Assembly (NCBI GenBank): GCA_046728015.1
Contig: JBKPDQ010000193.1
Span: forward strand, 1-8,092
Direction: 5' to 3'
DNA from: DATAFO01 sp046728015
Lineage (GTDB): Bacteria > Actinomycetota > Thermoleophilia > Solirubrobacterales > 70-9
DNA: 8,092 nucleotides
A program made the position numbers and the translations under genes. Numbering within the stretch: the first letter of the stretch is position 1; each line of letters starts with the position of its first letter. Positions 5,707 to 8,092 of the stretch are shown piece by piece. The notes under the pieces were generated by a model. The model saw only the letters and a program-made list of their open reading frames with translations. It had not been told where the DNA came from and made no database searches.

Positions 5707-8012
5707 CCGCGCCGACCGCACCGATGCTCTCCCCGGGCGACGGCGGCCGGCGACGCCGGATGGGGGCGTTGACCGCGCTGGTCGCGGGGCTGTTCCTCGG
5801 TCTCACCCTGCTGCCGGTGAAGATCACGGGGCCGGTGGGCGGGTACATCGGCCACGCGCTCTGGCAGCTGCTGGGTGCCGGGGCGCTGGGCATCCCGCTG
5901 CTGGGGATCGGGCTCGCGCTCGCGGGGTTCGACCGGCTGGGCGGCCTGGACATGAAGCGTTGCGCGATCCTCATCGTGGGGCTCAGCGTCCTGGTGCCCT
6001 ACGTGGTGGGCGTGCTGACGGACGTGAGCCCGGCGGACCTCGACGCGGACGTGGGCCAGCGGGGCTTCGCGGCGCGCATGGTGGGGCTGGTGCCGGGCTT
6101 TCTCGCGGAGACGATCTCGGGCAAGATCGGCGTGGCGGGTGCTGTGCTGCTCGGCTTCCTCGCGCTGTCGGCGCTTACGCTGGTGACCTTCGCGTGGCAT
6201 CCGCTGCAGCGGCTGGAGGCGGGACCGGCGGACCGGCGGACCGACGGACCGGCGGACGCGGTTCTGCCGCCGACGCAGAAGCAGCGGAGGGCATCGAAGC
6301 CCGCGGCGCAGGAAGAGGATGACGACCTCGCCTCCGGCATGCTTCCGCCGGTCCGCCGGTCCGCCGGTCCGCCGGAAACTCCATCCCCGAAGGCCCGGAA
6401 GAAGGAGCGGAAGCCCGAGCCGGCCGCGGTGGGGGCGCCTGCCGAAGAGTCCGATACGCCGCCGGTGGACCTGCTCACGGCCCCCGCGCGAGAGGACATC
6501 GACGCGGGCGAGGCGCAGCTGGACCGGCTGGGCCAGTCGCTGCTGGAGACGCTTCGGACGTTCAAGGTCGAGGGGCAGATCTCGGGGCGAACCACGGGAC
6601 CGGTGGTGACCCAGTTCGAGGTGGTGCCCGGCGCGGGGGTGAAGGCTGGTCGCATCGTCGCCCTGGCCGACGACCTGGCGATGTCCATGCGGGCGCCCTC
6701 CATCCGCGTGGCCCCGATCCCCGGCAAGGGCGCCGTAGGGGTCGAAGTGCCGAACCCGACGGCCCGCATGGTGACGCTTCGGGAGATGCTGGAGTCGGCA
6801 GAGTGGGAGCGGGCCCGAGGCCGGGCCGCCCTTCCGATCGCGCTGGGCCGCGACCTCGAGGGCAAGCCGATCGTGGCCGACCTCGCCAAGATGCCGCACC
6901 TCCTCATCGCGGGTGCCACCGGAACCGGCAAGTCGGTCACCATCAACACCATCATCACCAGCCTGATCTACCGCCACCCGCCGCGCGAGCTGCGGCTGCT
7001 GATGGTGGACCCGAAGATGGTGGAGCTCTCGATGTACAATGCGCTCCCCCATCTCCGGCACAAGGTCGTCACCAACAATCACGACGCCGCGTCGATGCTC
7101 AAGTGGTCGGTGTTCGAGATGAACCGCCGCTACGAGCTGCTCCAGGCCAACGGCGCGCGCAACCTGGCCGACTTCAACCGCAAGGTGGAAGAGGGGAAAC
7201 CGCTCCGGAATCCGTCGCGCCCCAAGCCGACGCTGGTGACCATCAGCGCCGAGGCGCCGGACACGCCGCCCGAGCCGCCGGCGGAGGAGAACTACACCGA
7301 GGGCATCCTCCCCATGATCGTCATCGTGATCGACGAACTGGCCGATCTCATGATGACGGTGCAGGCGGAGGTGGAGACGCCGCTAGCGATGCTGGCCCAG
7401 AAGGCCCGCGCGATCGGGATCCACCTGCTCCTCGCAACCCAGCGGCCCTCGGTGAACGTGATCACCGGTCTCATCAAGGCGAACTTCCCGAGCCGCATCG
7501 CGTTCCGGGTGGCATCCAAGGTGGACAGCCGCACGATCCTCGACCAGAACGGCGCGGAGGCGCTGCTCGGCAACGGCGACATGCTGTTCCTCCCGCCGGG
7601 GAAGAGCGAGCCCATGCGGCTCCAGGGGGCGTACATCAGCACCGATGATACCGAGAAGGTGATGGACTGGTACGTGGCGCGCCGCGAGGCCCGTCGCGCC
7701 GCGCTCCTGACGCCCGCCGCGGAGAGCGACATCCTCGAGGTGATGCGGGCGCAGGAGAGCGAGGGCGAGGGCGGCCCCGGCGACGACGAAGCCGGCGAGC
7801 GGGACGCGCTCTTCCGGGAGGCGGCCGAGGCCTGCATCCAGAACCAGGGCGGCTCCACCTCGCTGCTCCAGCGCCGCCTGCGGATCGGCTACGGCCGGGC
7901 GGCACGGATCATCGACCAGCTCCACTACGCGGGCATCCTCGGTCCGCCGGACGGCAGCAAGCCGCGCGAAGTGCTGGTGGGGTTCGATCAGCTGGACGAG
8001 TACTGTAAGTGA
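5703..8012 (+). CDS. ftsK: DNA translocase FtsK
   Basis: FtsK is a septum-anchored motor that pumps chromosome ends into daughter cells and activates XerCD dimer resolution at dif. The 769-residue protein has four predicted membrane spans (about 21-39, 49-76, 87-105 and 142-165), a charged Pro/Arg/Glu linker (about 170-255) and the alpha/beta motor (about 260-660). The motor has Walker A GATGTGKS (404-411) and Walker B IVIVIDELADLMM (539-551). A gamma winged helix lies at about 700-760 (TSLLQRRLRIGYGRAARIID, then GSKPREVLV), the part that reads polar DNA signals. A low-complexity insert (about 498-535) sits before Walker B, as in many FtsK proteins. I chose GTG 5703 because it overlaps the comB stop (GTGA). 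ATG 5724 and ATG 5760 are alternatives with no better Shine-Dalgarno, and 5760 would still keep the first span. The open frame reaching upstream to 5064 only shadows comB. The linker DNA holds a striking inverted repeat. Confidence 0.96.
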   Translation: MTAPTAPMLSPGDGGRRRRMGALTALVAGLFLGLTLLPVKITGPVGGYIGHALWQLLGAGALGIPLLGIGLALAGFDRLGGLDMKRCAILIVGLSVLVPYVVGVLTDVSPADLDADVGQRGFAARMVGLVPGFLAETISGKIGVAGAVLLGFLALSALTLVTFAWHPLQRLEAGPADRRTDGPADAVLPPTQKQRRASKPAAQEEDDDLASGMLPPVRRSAGPPETPSPKARKKERKPEPAAVGAPAEESDTPPVDLLTAPAREDIDAGEAQLDRLGQSLLETLRTFKVEGQISGRTTGPVVTQFEVVPGAGVKAGRIVALADDLAMSMRAPSIRVAPIPGKGAVGVEVPNPTARMVTLREMLESAEWERARGRAALPIALGRDLEGKPIVADLAKMPHLLIAGATGTGKSVTINTIITSLIYRHPPRELRLLMVDPKMVELSMYNALPHLRHKVVTNNHDAASMLKWSVFEMNRRYELLQANGARNLADFNRKVEEGKPLRNPSRPKPTLVTISAEAPDTPPEPPAEENYTEGILPMIVIVIDELADLMMTVQAEVETPLAMLAQKARAIGIHLLLATQRPSVNVITGLIKANFPSRIAFRVASKVDSRTILDQNGAEALLGNGDMLFLPPGKSEPMRLQGAYISTDDTEKVMDWYVARREARRAALLTPAAESDILEVMRAQESEGEGGPGDDEAGERDALFREAAEACIQNQGGSTSLLQRRLRIGYGRAARIIDQLHYAGILGPPDGSKPREVLVGFDQLDEYCK
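6225..6375 (+). repeat. Inverted array of 8-bp units in the ftsK linker
   Basis: Bases 6225-6256 are four tandem copies of CCGGCGGA, the third reading CCGACGGA (G to A at 6244). Bases 6344-6375 are four perfect copies of the reverse complement, TCCGCCGG. The two 32-base arms pair with a single mismatch across an 87-base loop (6257-6343). They encode the linker segments GPADRRTDGPADA (174-186) and PPVRRSAGPPET (215-226). The arm length and the 8-base period are not multiples of three, so the reading frame cuts through the units. The repeat sits in the least constrained part of the protein. Confidence 0.9.
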
Positions 8013-8054
8013 CACGTGGGGTGGCGGGAGGGTGGGGTAGGGTACCACGTGTCA
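8010..8054 (+). repeat. Hairpin with G-quadruplex-like loop at the ftsK stop
   Basis: TGACACGTGG (8010-8019, including the ftsK stop codon) is the exact reverse complement of CCACGTGTCA (8045-8054). The 25-base loop is almost pure purine on this strand, with G-tracts at 8018-8021, 8026-8028, 8030-8032, 8034-8037 and 8040-8042 separated by 4, 1, 1 and 2 bases. That satisfies the usual G-quadruplex pattern. No T-run follows, so it is not a classical terminator, but it could pause or stop transcription after ftsK or protect the 3' end. Confidence 0.6.
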
Positions 8055-8092
8055 TCCCGAGCGAGCGAGGGATCTTCTCAGCCGAAGAAGAT
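8051..8092. repeat. Start of a dispersed intergenic repeat, cut by the window edge
   Basis: GTGTCATCCCGAGCGAGCGA followed by GGGATCTTCT (from 8051) matches, from memory, a short repeat family (TCATCCCGAGCG...AGGGATCT) found many times between genes in several GC-rich phyla. Nested symmetry is visible: ATCCC (8054-8058) pairs with GGGAT (8069-8073), and ATCTTCT (8072-8078) pairs with AGAAGAT (8086-8092). The second pairing suggests the element is palindromic and continues beyond the window. Its left end shares bases with the hairpin arm at 8045-8054. Confidence 0.6.

Noticed and set aside
6225..6375. CRISPR array interpretation of the 8-bp repeats
   Set aside because: The units are far too short, have no spacers between copies, and lie within the ftsK coding frame.
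5646..7082. Long minus-strand open frame (478 codons) opposite ftsK, and similar ones opposite accC, pilT and pepP
   Set aside because: In DNA this GC-rich the complement of a real gene often lacks stops. The translations are Arg/His/Pro-rich low complexity with no recognisable domain, and the opposite strand carries clear conserved proteins.

Overview
This window reads as chromosomal housekeeping DNA from a very GC-rich bacterium (about 70% G+C by eye), most likely a member of the Gemmatimonadota or a related phylum. That placement is inference. It rests on the GC content, the mix of aroQ-pepP-accB-accC with a PilT-type ATPase, a ComB-like phosphatase and a four-TM FtsK, and an intergenic repeat (TCATCCCGAGCGAGCGAGGGATCT) at the right edge of a type scattered through several such genomes. 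All seven protein genes lie on the + strand. No RNA genes, CRISPR arrays, insertion sequences or integrases are visible, and no gene-free stretch exceeds 300 bases.

Layout: 1-234 is the C-terminal tail of a protein that starts outside the window. It is followed with no gap by aroQ (235-672, type II 3-dehydroquinase), which overlaps pepP (662-1750, M24 aminopeptidase P type). The only real internal gap, about 140 bases (1751-1891), holds a tight GC hairpin, a strong Shine-Dalgarno sequence and a 15-codon leader ORF whose stop overlaps the accB start (ATGA). From there the reading frames are chained by overlaps: accB (1892-2434) / pilT (2427-3605) / accC (3605-4966) / comB (4963-5706) / ftsK (5703-8012). 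The final 80 bases after ftsK hold a G-rich hairpin and the start of a dispersed repeat.

Functionally, AroQ serves the shikimate pathway. AccB and AccC are the biotin carrier and biotin carboxylase of acetyl-CoA carboxylase, the committed step of fatty acid synthesis. The PilT-family ATPase would power retraction of type IV pili, and FtsK pumps DNA through the division septum. ComB-like phosphatase is known from coenzyme M synthesis in methanogens, and its bacterial role is uncertain. The overlaps imply translational coupling, so the carboxylase genes, the pilus motor and the DNA translocase are probably expressed from one transcript.

No wholly new system is evident. The most distinctive points are: a tandem duplication of the N-terminal segment of AccB; the leader mini-ORF before accB; pilT wedged between accB and accC where these are normally adjacent; a near-perfect 32-bp inverted repeat of an 8-bp unit inside the ftsK linker; and a G-quadruplex-like loop in a hairpin at the ftsK stop.
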